A DNA stretch of 22,275 nt from the NCBI GenBank assembly GCA_033764445.1, contig JANRIZ010000077.1:1-22275 (forward strand), in the 5' to 3' direction. The position numbers and the translations under genes are program-made. This DNA is from JANRIZ01 sp033764445 (GTDB taxonomy: Bacteria; Verrucomicrobiota; Verrucomicrobiia; JAWXBN01). Within the stretch, counting starts at the first letter, position 1. The number at the start of each line of letters is the position of its first letter. Shown in pieces: positions 1 through 7,105 of this stretch. The notes below the pieces were generated by a model, which saw only the letters and a list, made by a program, of their open reading frames with translations, was not told where the DNA came from and made no database searches.

Positions 1-170
1 TCCACACACAAATCCACGGCCTCACTCCACACCCTGAGGTCTACAAACCCCATCGCACGTTCTGCCTCTGAACCCGACATCCGGGAACCGGCAACCGGGA
101 ACTCTTTCTGCTCCCCCAACGGATGGAATGATCGTTTCATAGACATTTTTTTTGAGAGGGTCGGTCTCCG
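1..170. other. Non-coding left edge
   Basis: I see no supportable gene here. The only reading frame of any length (minus strand, 261 to 22) begins with TTG and runs straight through a strong terminator hairpin, so I do not call it. The stretch contains three tandem heptamers at 81-101 (listed separately). The whole gene-free stretch is 1-524; its right half (about 280-420) is markedly AT-rich compared with the rest of the window and holds promoter-like signals. Confidence 0.6.
81..101. repeat. Three tandem heptamers (CCGGGAA-like)
   Basis: Three consecutive 7-bp units, CCGGGAA, CCGGCAA and CCGGGAA, sit in non-coding DNA. Similar three-unit heptamer runs with different sequence occur at 955-975 and 3080-3100, so this may be an intergenic repeat style of the genome. 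No function is evident. Confidence 0.6.
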
Positions 171-205
171 AAAAAAACACCGCTGCCTTTGTGGGGCAGC
201 GGTGT
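171..205 (-). terminator. Strong intrinsic terminator, minus strand
   Basis: An 11-bp perfect stem (ACACCGCTGCC at 177-187 with GGCAGCGGTGT at 195-205) encloses a 7-nt loop. Read on the minus strand it is followed by a run of U (bases 176-171). The plus strand lacks a T-run after the hairpin, so the terminator acts leftward. No called protein gene lies directly upstream on that strand, so it must end some other transcript. Confidence 0.8.
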
Positions 206-322
206 CTGCGTGGTTGATCTTCAGGAATAAAGGGCCCCCCTGCATTACTCCATGTTTTCAAACGTGCGCGGCTTTTGTAAGCGGATGTTTTTTAAAATCA
301 ACTCCTAATATCAGTCGCCGCA
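171..322 (-). ncRNA. Candidate small RNA, ~150 nt
   Basis: This transcript is inferred from its borders: a promoter-like pair at 329-356 on the minus strand predicts a start near 322, and the terminator at 171-205 predicts the end. No normal open reading frame fits between them. An 18-codon frame (301 to 245) directly abuts an AGGAG but would need a TTG or ATT start, so a micro-peptide is possible but weakly supported. I do not recognise 6S RNA, tmRNA or any riboswitch in it. Confidence 0.35.
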
Positions 323-328
323 CGGCTT

Positions 329-356
329 TTTATAGATATTAATAATTCGCATTCAA
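329..356 (-). promoter_or_regulatory. Putative sigma-70-type promoter, minus strand
   Basis: On the minus strand, TTGAAT (356-351) and TATAAA (334-329) are separated by 16 bp within AT-rich DNA. Transcription would start near 322 and run into the terminator at 205-171. AT-rich DNA yields such pairs by chance; the strong terminator downstream is what makes this one worth noting. Confidence 0.4.
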
Positions 357-524
357 ATTAAGTGTAATGAGCTGTGAGCGTTACAATTTGGCCGTGTGTC
401 AAACTAAAAATTTTCACGATTGGGTCAGAAAAGAGTTCGATCAGGGAATGTCGGAACGGACAGCCCGGGGATTGGACAAAATTCCCGATTTCAAAAAGTT
501 CGAGGGAGCGGTAGATTGAGGGGC

Positions 525-938
525 ATGAGCGAGTGTGAGGTCAGTCCGAACCATGAAACTCTCCTGGAGGCGCGGATGCGGCTGCTGGGGATCCGGGAGG
601 AGGACCTTGAGGAGAGTTTTGTGCGGTCCGGCGGACACGGGGGGCAGAATGTGAACAAGGTGTCCACGTGTGTGATGCTTGTGCATCGTCCGACAGGCCT
701 GCAGGTCAAGTGCCAGACCACACGGCAGCAGGGGAAAAACCGGTTTCTTGCCCGGAAGATGCTGGTGGAAAAACTCGAGGCCCGGCGTCAGGCCCGGATG
801 GACGAGGAGAAGTCGCGGCGCGAAAAAGTCCGGCGTCAGAAACGGGGTCGCAGTCGGGGTGCAAAAAACCGGATGCTCGCCGACAAGGCGCGGAATTCGG
901 AGAAGAAGGGGTTGCGGCGGAGAGTGGGGCAGGACTGA
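525..938 (+). CDS. Release-factor-like ribosome rescue protein (GGQ, ArfB/YaeJ type)
   Basis: A 137-residue protein. Residues 31-60 form the RF-1 catalytic domain with GGHGGQNVNKV; the GGQ (residues 39-41) is the peptidyl-tRNA hydrolysis motif of class I release factors. There is no codon-recognition domain. From about residue 86 the chain is a highly basic tail rich in R and K, as in ArfB, where the tail enters the empty mRNA channel of stalled ribosomes. Its length is close to the roughly 140 residues of ArfB. Related short release-factor-like proteins exist, so the exact subfamily is uncertain. I chose ATG 525, which has a GAGGGG stretch just upstream; the frame stays open to a TTG at 420, which would add 35 poorly conserved-looking residues. 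It stands alone; the next gene is on the other strand. Confidence 0.85.
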   Translation: MSECEVSPNHETLLEARMRLLGIREEDLEESFVRSGGHGGQNVNKVSTCVMLVHRPTGLQVKCQTTRQQGKNRFLARKMLVEKLEARRQARMDEEKSRREKVRRQKRGRSRGAKNRMLADKARNSEKKGLRRRVGQD

Positions 939-954
939 GAAATGTCTCATTTCG

Positions 955-975
955 AATGTCTAATGCCTAATGGCA
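955..975. repeat. Three tandem heptamers (AATGYCT-like)
   Basis: Units AATGTCT, AATGCCT and AATGGCA follow one another without gaps, and another AATGTCT lies just upstream at 941-947. They fill the space between the rescue-factor stop and the inverted-repeat element at 980. This is the same three-by-seven layout as at 81-101 and 3080-3100. Confidence 0.55.
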
Positions 976-979
976 GATT

Positions 980-1074
980 TTCAGCCACGGATGAACACGG
1001 ATCAAACACGGATGGGGGAAGCCCGCAAATGTCGCAGAGGGATGGGGATTTTTCTAAAAACCTACGTGGCTGAA
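980..1074. repeat. Small element with 10-bp terminal inverted repeats and CACGGAT copies
   Basis: TTCAGCCACG (980-989) is matched by its exact reverse complement CGTGGCTGAA (1065-1074), bounding a 95-bp non-coding unit. Inside the left end CACGGAT occurs three times (986, 996 and 1007), spaced 10-11 bp. Sequences of the type CACGGATGAACACGGAT are, from general knowledge, common interspersed repeats in several bacterial groups including Verrucomicrobiota. The element ends 6 bp before the stop codon of the leftward gene at 1081, so it may sit in that gene's 3' untranslated region. It resembles a MITE or REP-like unit; no transposase is near. Confidence 0.55.
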
Positions 1075-1080
1075 CCGGCC

Positions 1081-1830
1081 CTATCTGTACTGCTGGGATA
1101 CAAAAACCGCCGCCATGGTTCCCGCACACAGACCGATGATTCCGCCCGTGACCGTGATGATGACAAAAAGGGTCAGGTTCAATGGAGCCGCCTGTGAAAG
1201 AATCGCGGGGGAGACAGGGAGGGGCGGACTGACTGCCGGAGGCGTGACGGGAACGGGAGGGGGCACCGGTTGCGGGTCCGGCGGGAGAGTTGCGGGGATT
1301 CTGGCCGCCTGCGTTTCCAGGTCCGATACGTGCGCTTCCATGGCCGCGAGCAGTTTTTGATCCGTCACCAGATTGGCTGCCGCCGTCTGGAGCTGTTGAT
1401 TGATTTTTTCGCGTTCCCCCTCGTCCGTTGCCTCCAGGAGCTTTTTGTGGAGTTCCTCCGTGTCAAAGAGGTCCGCATCGGAGCGGTTCTTCAACTGGCT
1501 GATCTGGGTTTTGATCTTTTTGATTTCCATCCGCACCTCCGCGGCACGGGAGGAGGGGGCCGGGGGCGGTGGGGCAGTGACCGGTTCCGGAGCCGGAGGG
1601 GTCGGGGGGATTGGCAACGGGTTGGAGATGGGCGCGGGGATTTCAACGGTCACCGCCGCCTGTCGTGTGTGCAGCACCCATGCCGCCCCCGCGCCCAGGG
1701 CCAGGCCGAGAGCATTGCACAGGAGAATGATCACCGCCGGCCGGGCGCAAAAGGGAATGGGGCGGGCCGATTTCATGGGGGCATTGGGTTTCAAAAACAG
1801 GGACCACCCGTTGACTCGGGAGGAAGGCAT
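1081..1830 (-). CDS. Two-helix membrane protein with Pro-rich linkers and a coiled coil
   Basis: I do not recognise the family. The 249 residues have an almost mirror-image layout: a membrane helix (about 32-53), a Pro-rich stretch (63-93), a charged coiled-coil segment (about 97-177, heptad-like K/E/L/Q pattern), a second Pro-rich stretch (178-208) and a C-terminal membrane helix (217-244). The central coil would lie on one side of the membrane, anchored at both ends, a topology reminiscent of chain-length regulators but without visible sequence kinship. The start is uncertain: ATG 1830 lies 31 nt after the fabV stop, while ATG 1776 would give a more typical short N-terminus before the first helix; neither has a clear Shine-Dalgarno. 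It probably follows fabV in one transcript. Confidence 0.7.
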   Translation of the reverse strand: MPSSRVNGWSLFLKPNAPMKSARPIPFCARPAVIILLCNALGLALGAGAAWVLHTRQAAVTVEIPAPISNPLPIPPTPPAPEPVTAPPPPAPSSRAAEVRMEIKKIKTQISQLKNRSDADLFDTEELHKKLLEATDEGEREKINQQLQTAAANLVTDQKLLAAMEAHVSDLETQAARIPATLPPDPQPVPPPVPVTPPAVSPPLPVSPAILSQAAPLNLTLFVIITVTGGIIGLCAGTMAAVFVSQQYR

Positions 1831-1861
1831 CACCGGTTCCGCGAGGGAATGCGCCGGGGGG

Positions 1862-3049
1862 TCAGACCTCCAGGGACACCATCGGGTCCACATCGGCCTC
1901 CTCATTGACACCGGGCAGGCCGAAGCCGAAAAGCCTGAGAAATTCGCGGTTGTAATTTTCGATGTCGGAAATTTCGCGGAGATTTTCGGTCGTGGCCTTT
2001 TCCCACAGGGCGGCCGTGGCCTGCTGGATTTCCGGGCGCATCTCCCAGTCATCGACCCGGATGCGGCCCTCGGCATCGAGAACGGGGGCTTTTCCGCTGC
2101 ACAGCTGGGTTGAAAAAAGGCGCTGCATCTGTTCGACGCAACCCTCGTGGAGGCCATGCGCTTTCATGACCTTGTACAGCAGGGAAATGTAGAGGGGCAC
2201 GACAGGGATGGCGGAGCTGGCCTGTGTGACCAGCGCCTTGTTGACTGAAACGAAAGCCCGGCCTCCGGAGCCGGTGAGTTTTTGGTGGAGATTTTTGGCC
2301 GTGGCTTCCAGATGCTCCTTGGCGCGTCCGATCGTGCCATTGCGGTAAATGGGCCAGGTCAGATCGGGGCCGATGTAGGAATAGGCGACGGTGGTGGCCC
2401 CCGGCGCAAGCACGCCGGCCTGTGAAAGGGCCTCGATCCACATCCCCCAATCCTCGCCGCCCATGACCGAAATCGTGTCGGTGATTTCCTGTTCCGAAGC
2501 CGGCTCGATGGTGATGTTGCTGACGATACCCTTCTCAACATCCACGGTTTTGGAGGTGTAGGCCGCGCCGATGGGTTTGAGGACGGATTTGGCTGTTTCC
2601 CCTGTTTTCGGGTGGGTCCGGCGTGGGGAGGCAAGACTGTAGACGACCATGTCCACCTGGCCGAGATCCTTTTTGATGATCTCGATGGTTTGGGCCTTGA
2701 TCGGATCCGAGAAGGCGTCGCCATTGATCGTGCGGGCCCAGAGCCCCCTGGCCCTCGCGGCCTTTTCAAAGGCGGCGGAGTTGTACCAGCCCGCCGTGCC
2801 CGTGCGGTCGGCCTCTGCGGGACGTTCAAAAACGATGCCCAGAGTGGCCGCGTTCCCTCCAAAGGCCAGGGCGATGCGGGAGGAAAGACCGTAGCCCGTG
2901 GAAGCCCCGATGATCAGGACTTTTTTGGCAGGGGCGGCAAAGGAACCCTTGGAGAGGACGTGGTCAATTTGTTCCCGGACATGGGCGGCGCAGCCGGTGG
3001 GATGGGCGGTCGTACAGATGAAACCGCGGACTTTTGGCTTGATAATCAT
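1862..3049 (-). CDS. fabV: Enoyl-[ACP] reductase FabV (trans-2-enoyl reductase)
   Basis: FabV catalyses the NADH-dependent reduction of the enoyl-ACP double bond, the last step of each fatty-acid elongation cycle, in the cytoplasm. The 395 residues match the family's usual length (about 395-400). The nucleotide-binding loop GASTGYGL lies at 48-55, and the catalytic pair Tyr235-x8-Lys244 is present in YRNGTIGRAK, at the same numbering as in characterised FabV enzymes. The end is full length. FabV is the triclosan-tolerant alternative to FabI; no other fatty-acid gene is adjacent. ATG 3049 is used although no clear Shine-Dalgarno precedes it. It probably leads a two-gene unit with the membrane protein at 1081-1830. 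Confidence 0.95.
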   Translation of the reverse strand: MIIKPKVRGFICTTAHPTGCAAHVREQIDHVLSKGSFAAPAKKVLIIGASTGYGLSSRIALAFGGNAATLGIVFERPAEADRTGTAGWYNSAAFEKAARARGLWARTINGDAFSDPIKAQTIEIIKKDLGQVDMVVYSLASPRRTHPKTGETAKSVLKPIGAAYTSKTVDVEKGIVSNITIEPASEQEITDTISVMGGEDWGMWIEALSQAGVLAPGATTVAYSYIGPDLTWPIYRNGTIGRAKEHLEATAKNLHQKLTGSGGRAFVSVNKALVTQASSAIPVVPLYISLLYKVMKAHGLHEGCVEQMQRLFSTQLCSGKAPVLDAEGRIRVDDWEMRPEIQQATAALWEKATTENLREISDIENYNREFLRLFGFGLPGVNEEADVDPMVSLEV

Positions 3050-3079
3050 GGGCCCGAGTAAAGCAAGGCCGGGGGTGGA

Positions 3080-3100
3080 CAGTCAACAGTGAAGAGTCAG
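3080..3100. repeat. Three tandem heptamers (CAGTCAA-like)
   Basis: Units CAGTCAA, CAGTGAA and GAGTCAG are contiguous in the short gap between fabV and the carbonic anhydrase gene. This is the third intergenic run of exactly three imperfect 7-bp units in the first 3.1 kb. Confidence 0.55.
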
Positions 3101-3119
3101 CCCACTGCGGGCCGGGGGA

Positions 3120-3821
3120 CTATTCGGGACGGAAAAACTCCACACGTCCGGTTTCCACGTCGTACAGGGCCCCGACCACCAGAATCTCCCCGTCCTTTTC
3201 CAGGGCCCGGAGGATTGTGCTGCGGTCGCGAATTTCCCGCATGACCAGACGGACATTTTCCCGGGCGGCATCATCGACAAAGTGACTGTTTTTGGAGGAG
3301 CGCGGCACCACCGTGGAGGGGACCCTGCGGAGAGCGGGTTTGATTTTGTCCACCAATTCCGTCAGATGCCCGAGTTCCACATTGTCGATCGCCCCCTTGA
3401 CCGCGCCGCAGCCGGTGTGGCCCAGGACCAGGATCAGCCGGGTGCCCGTGACCCGGCAGGCGAATTCCAGACTGCCGAGGATGTCGTCATTGATCACCGG
3501 CCCCGCCACGCGGGCGTTCATGATGCTGCCGATACCCTGGTCAAAGATCAGTTCCGTCGGCACGCGGGAATCGATACAGCTGACCACCGAGGCAAAGGGG
3601 TACTGGCCGGAGGCGGTGACAGCAACGGCCTTGTCGTATTCCTGATGGCGGCGTTTGCCGGAAAGGAAGCGTCTGTTGCCTTCCCCGAGTTTGGCCAGGG
3701 CCCGGGCCGGGGAAATCTCGTTTTGCCGTTCGCGGGTCATGGTGGGAACCCGGCCCGCGGGAAGACCGATCGGGAGCAGGCAGATGAGCAACAGACAGGC
3801 AAGCGGGGAGGAGTGGGACAT
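3120..3821 (-). CDS. Secreted beta-class carbonic anhydrase
   Basis: The enzyme interconverts CO2 and bicarbonate with a zinc ion. The 233-residue product starts with a signal peptide (hydrophobic core about 7-20, ending LPAG), so the mature enzyme should be periplasmic or lipid-free exported. The zinc-site motifs are complete: Cys82-Ile-Asp84-Ser-Arg86, and His135-Thr-Gly-Cys138 in GHTGCGAVK. ATG 3821 is chosen because the signal peptide begins there; an upstream TTG at 3881 would bury it. No good Shine-Dalgarno is visible. It is divergent from purF, with 127 bp between the two starts. Most beta-carbonic anhydrases are cytoplasmic, so the export signal is the notable point. Confidence 0.92.
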   Translation of the reverse strand: MSHSSPLACLLLICLLPIGLPAGRVPTMTRERQNEISPARALAKLGEGNRRFLSGKRRHQEYDKAVAVTASGQYPFASVVSCIDSRVPTELIFDQGIGSIMNARVAGPVINDDILGSLEFACRVTGTRLILVLGHTGCGAVKGAIDNVELGHLTELVDKIKPALRRVPSTVVPRSSKNSHFVDDAARENVRLVMREIRDRSTILRALEKDGEILVVGALYDVETGRVEFFRPE

Positions 3822-3948
3822 CGGTGGGGAGGGGTTGAGGGTTTGTATGGGAACAGCAGACGATCCGGGAGCGGAAATCAAGACACAAAAAAATTTTATT
3901 CACAACGGGTATTGATTTCGCAGCCGAATAGCTTAGCAAGGGAGGCGT

Positions 3949-5418
3949 ATGTTTGATGAGGACTCCGAGTATTATCCCAAGCACGAATGCGGAGTTTTTG
4001 CGGTTTTTGGACATCCCGACGCCGCCTGGCTGACCTACTACGGCCTGTACGCCCTCCAGCATCGCGGCCAGGAAAGCGCGGGGATCGTCACGAGTTCCGA
4101 GGGAAGTGAATTTCATGTGTGCAAGGGCATGGGCCTGGTGCCACAGGTCTTTGATGATGCCAGACTTTCCCTGCTCAAGGGCGACCGGGCCATCGGGCAT
4201 GTGCGGTATTCGACCACCGGCTCATCAAACATCAAAAACGCCCAGCCGATCGTGGTGGATTGCTCCCGCGGGCAGATTGCCGTCGGGCACAACGGGAACC
4301 TCGTCAACGCCAACTCCCTGCGCGACGAGTTGGAGGCCAGCGGTTCGATCTTTCAAACCACCGTCGACAGCGAGATTTTTCTGCACCTGATGGCCAAACC
4401 CCATCCGGATGGCAACGAAAGCAGCCTCATGCACGCCCTGCGCAAGGTGCACGGGGCCTATTCGCTGGTGATCATGAGTGAGAAGGAGATCATCGGCGTG
4501 AGGGATCCGCACGGGTTCCGGCCCCTTTCGATCGGCAAGATCGGTGAGGCCTACGTTCTTTCGAGCGAAACCTGTGCCTTTGACCTCATCCATGCGGAGT
4601 TCATCCGCGATGTGGAGCCCGGCGAGGTGGTGATCATCGACCGGAGCGGACTGCGGTCGGTGCGGCCGTTCATGACCCCCGAACACCCGGCCTTTTGCAT
4701 CTTTGAATACGTTTATTTCGCGCGTCCGGACAGCAACATCAACAATGTGAATGTCAGCAGTGCCCGGGTCCGCATGGGGGTGGAGCTCGCCCGGGCCCAT
4801 CCTGTCGAGGCGGATGTGGTCATTCCCGTGCCGGACTCCGGGAATTATGCCGCCCTCGGGTATTCCGAACAGTCCGGCATCCCTTTTGAGCAGGCCTTTG
4901 TCCGCAACCACTATGTCGGGCGGACCTTCATCCAGCCCACGCAGCTGATCCGCGATTTCGGGGTGCGGGTCAAGCTCAACCTCATCAAAAACTCCGTCAA
5001 GGGCAAGCGCGTGATCGTCGTCGACGACTCGATTGTGCGCGGCACCACCGCCCGGGCCCGCGTGGTCAATCTGCGGGAGGCCGGGGCCAAGGAGGTGCAT
5101 ATCCGGGTGAGCTGTCCGCCCCACCGGTTCCCCTGCCATTACGGCATTGATTTCCCCAACCGCAAGGATCTGCTGGCCAACAAGTTCACCCTGGAGGAGA
5201 TCAAGGACTACCTCGGGGCGGATTCCATCGGGTATCTCGACGTTGCCGGGATGATCCGGGCGACCACGATCCAGCCCAGCCGCTTTTGTCTGGCCTGTTT
5301 CACCGGCGACTATCCCGTGCCCTTCAATCCCGAGCTGGACAAGTTCATCATGGAACGCCGCAAAATGCGGACCTCCGGTGAGCTCATTTCCAAGGATGAA
5401 CAGCCCAAGCTGTTGTGA
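3949..5418 (+). CDS. purF: Amidophosphoribosyltransferase (purine biosynthesis step 1)
   Basis: PurF makes 5-phosphoribosylamine from PRPP and glutamine, the committed step of purine synthesis. The 489 residues contain an N-terminal glutamine amidotransferase domain whose nucleophile is Cys14 (HECGVFAVFG); the 13 residues before it look like the propeptide removed in Bacillus-type enzymes. The PRPP-binding motif VIVVDDSIVRGT is at about 355-366. Cys250, Cys396, Cys447 and Cys450 (FCLACFTG) match the four [4Fe-4S] ligands of the B. subtilis type, suggesting an oxygen-sensitive, cluster-bearing enzyme. An AAGGGAGG Shine-Dalgarno lies 4 nt before ATG 3949. purH follows after 30 bp. Confidence 0.97.
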   Translation: MFDEDSEYYPKHECGVFAVFGHPDAAWLTYYGLYALQHRGQESAGIVTSSEGSEFHVCKGMGLVPQVFDDARLSLLKGDRAIGHVRYSTTGSSNIKNAQPIVVDCSRGQIAVGHNGNLVNANSLRDELEASGSIFQTTVDSEIFLHLMAKPHPDGNESSLMHALRKVHGAYSLVIMSEKEIIGVRDPHGFRPLSIGKIGEAYVLSSETCAFDLIHAEFIRDVEPGEVVIIDRSGLRSVRPFMTPEHPAFCIFEYVYFARPDSNINNVNVSSARVRMGVELARAHPVEADVVIPVPDSGNYAALGYSEQSGIPFEQAFVRNHYVGRTFIQPTQLIRDFGVRVKLNLIKNSVKGKRVIVVDDSIVRGTTARARVVNLREAGAKEVHIRVSCPPHRFPCHYGIDFPNRKDLLANKFTLEEIKDYLGADSIGYLDVAGMIRATTIQPSRFCLACFTGDYPVPFNPELDKFIMERRKMRTSGELISKDEQPKLL

Positions 5419-5448
5419 GCGGAACGGTCCGACTCCCCCAACTTTTTT

Positions 5449-6987
5449 ATGAAAATCCAACGCGCCCTGCTTTCCGTCTCCGACAAAACCGGCCTGGTGG
5501 CACTGGGTGAATGCCTCGCCCGCCACGGCATCGAACTGCTTTCCACCGGCGGCACCGCCAGGACCCTTCGCGAGGCGGGTTTGAAGGTCAAGGATGTCAG
5601 CGAACACACCGGGTTCCCGGAAATGATGGACGGACGCGTCAAAACCCTCCATCCGAAGGTCCATGGCGGTCTGCTGTATCTGCGCGGCCAGGCCGAGCAC
5701 GAACAGCAGGCCCGTGAACACGGGATCACCCCCATCGATCTGGTCGTCGTCAATCTCTATCCCTTTGAAAAAACCGTGGCCCGTCCGGAAAGCACCCTGG
5801 AGGAGGCCATTGAAAACATTGACATTGGCGGACCCTCCATGCTGCGAAGCGCCGCCAAGAATCACCGGAGTGTGACCGTGGTCGTGGACCCCGCCGACTA
5901 CGCAGAGGTGATCCGGGAGCTGGACGAGTTCTCCGGCGAAACCACCCCCGCGTTGCGCAAACGTCTGGCCGCCCGGGTGTTTGCCACGACGGCCGCGTAT
6001 GATGCCGCCATCTCGAATTTTTTCCATGGGGCCTACGAGGTGAAGTCCCCGTATTTTCATCATCCCGTCGGCCAGCGCCGGGAGCTGCGTTATGGTGAAA
6101 ACCCGCATCAGGTGGCCGCCTTGTACGGGGATTTTGACCGGCTTTTCGAGCAGCTCCATGGCAAGGAACTATCCTACAACAACATCATCGACATCCAGGC
6201 CGCCAGTGAACTGATCGGCGAATTTTCCGCGCCGACGGTGGCCATCCTCAAGCACACCAACCCCTGCGGGGTCGGGTCCGATGCCCTCAGCCTGAAGGAG
6301 GCGTGGGACCGCGCCTATGCCACCGACACACAGGCCCCCTTTGGCGGAATCATTGTCACCAACAGGCCCCTGGATATGGCCCTGGCCGAGGCCATCCGCG
6401 ATATCTTCAGCGAGGTGATCATCGCGCCGCAATTTGCGCCGGAGGCGCTGGAGCTTTTGAAACAGAAAAAAAACCTGCGGCTGATGCTCAACCGGATGAC
6501 TCCCGCGCAACAGAAGGCGCCGGGAGTGATCCTGCGCAGCGCCCCCGGCGGGGTCCTGGTCCAGACCCGGGACAACAAACAGATCGGGGCGGAGGAGCTG
6601 AAGGTGGTCAGCAAACGCGCCCCCACGGCGGAGGAACTGGAGGCCCTGCTTTTCAACTGGCGCGTGGTCAAACACGTGAAGTCCAATGCCATTGTCTACG
6701 GGACCCAAAACCGGACCCTGGGCATCGGTGCCGGACAGATGAGCCGGGTGGATTCCTCGCGCATTGCCATCTGGAAGGCCCGGGAGGCGGGACTCCCGCT
6801 CCAGGGCAGTGTGATTGCCTCCGACGCCTTTTTTCCGTTTCCCGACGGACTCATCGCCGCGGCCCGGGAGGGGGTGACCGCCGCCATCCACCCCGGAGGC
6901 AGTGTGAAGGATGGGGATGTGATCAAAGCCGCCGATGACCACAACCTGGCGATGGTGCTCACCGGCGTGCGCCATTTCCGGCACTGA
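5449..6987 (+). CDS. purH: Bifunctional AICAR transformylase / IMP cyclohydrolase
   Basis: PurH performs the last two steps to IMP: formylation of AICAR with 10-formyl-THF, then ring closure. The 512 residues are the normal length. The N-terminal MGS-like cyclohydrolase domain (about 1-150) shows STGGTA (32-37) and DGRVKTLHP (61-69); the transformylase domain shows RYGENPHQ (214-221) and KHTNPCG (268-274), whose Lys268-His269 correspond to the catalytic pair. It lies 30 bp after purF on the same strand and both should be co-transcribed. There is no clear Shine-Dalgarno before ATG 5449, so translation may depend on coupling to purF. A hairpin and T-run follow the stop. Confidence 0.97.
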   Translation: MKIQRALLSVSDKTGLVALGECLARHGIELLSTGGTARTLREAGLKVKDVSEHTGFPEMMDGRVKTLHPKVHGGLLYLRGQAEHEQQAREHGITPIDLVVVNLYPFEKTVARPESTLEEAIENIDIGGPSMLRSAAKNHRSVTVVVDPADYAEVIRELDEFSGETTPALRKRLAARVFATTAAYDAAISNFFHGAYEVKSPYFHHPVGQRRELRYGENPHQVAALYGDFDRLFEQLHGKELSYNNIIDIQAASELIGEFSAPTVAILKHTNPCGVGSDALSLKEAWDRAYATDTQAPFGGIIVTNRPLDMALAEAIRDIFSEVIIAPQFAPEALELLKQKKNLRLMLNRMTPAQQKAPGVILRSAPGGVLVQTRDNKQIGAEELKVVSKRAPTAEELEALLFNWRVVKHVKSNAIVYGTQNRTLGIGAGQMSRVDSSRIAIWKAREAGLPLQGSVIASDAFFPFPDGLIAAAREGVTAAIHPGGSVKDGDVIKAADDHNLAMVLTGVRHFRH

Positions 6988-6988
6988 C

Positions 6989-7014
6989 CCGGTGGAGGGG
7001 CTGCACCGGTTTTT
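6989..7014 (+). terminator. Intrinsic terminator of purFH
   Basis: CCGGTG (6989-6994) pairs with CACCGG (7004-7009) around a 9-nt loop and is followed by five T (7010-7014), starting 2 nt after the purH stop. The stem is short but fully GC-rich at its base. Confidence 0.6.
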
Positions 7015-7043
7015 CCCGGATGGTTCTTGTTTTTGGGGGGAGG

Positions 7044-7071
7044 TTGCGTTTTGCCGATTCTCTGCTACTTT
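7044..7071 (+). promoter_or_regulatory. Putative promoter of the GbsR-like regulator
   Basis: TTGCGT (7044-7049) and TACTTT (7066-7071) are 16 bp apart, upstream of the GGAGG and ATG of the regulator and downstream of the purH terminator. Neither box is a perfect consensus. Confidence 0.35.
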
Positions 7072-7105
7072 CAGAACTGATTGAAAAAAATGGAGGTTTC
7101 ATCCT

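Noticed and set aside
22..261. 79-codon frame on the minus strand at the left edge
   Set aside because: It starts with TTG, has no Shine-Dalgarno and reads through a strong terminator hairpin and its U-run.
373..385. TGTGAGCGTTACA, similar to half of a lac-type operator
   Set aside because: It is imperfectly symmetric, single, and no LacI-family gene or sugar operon is near; most likely chance.
397..402. Perfect TTGACA on the minus strand near 400
   Set aside because: No acceptable -10 box occurs 16-18 bp downstream.
1831..2157. Upstream extension of the coiled-coil membrane protein into fabV
   Set aside because: It would overlap the fabV 3' end by about 300 bp in another frame; the added residues look like a frame shadow.
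4225..6159. 644-codon minus-strand frame across purF and purH
   Set aside because: It is antisense to two certain genes and results from GC-rich codon use that leaves few stops; its product has no recognisable domain.
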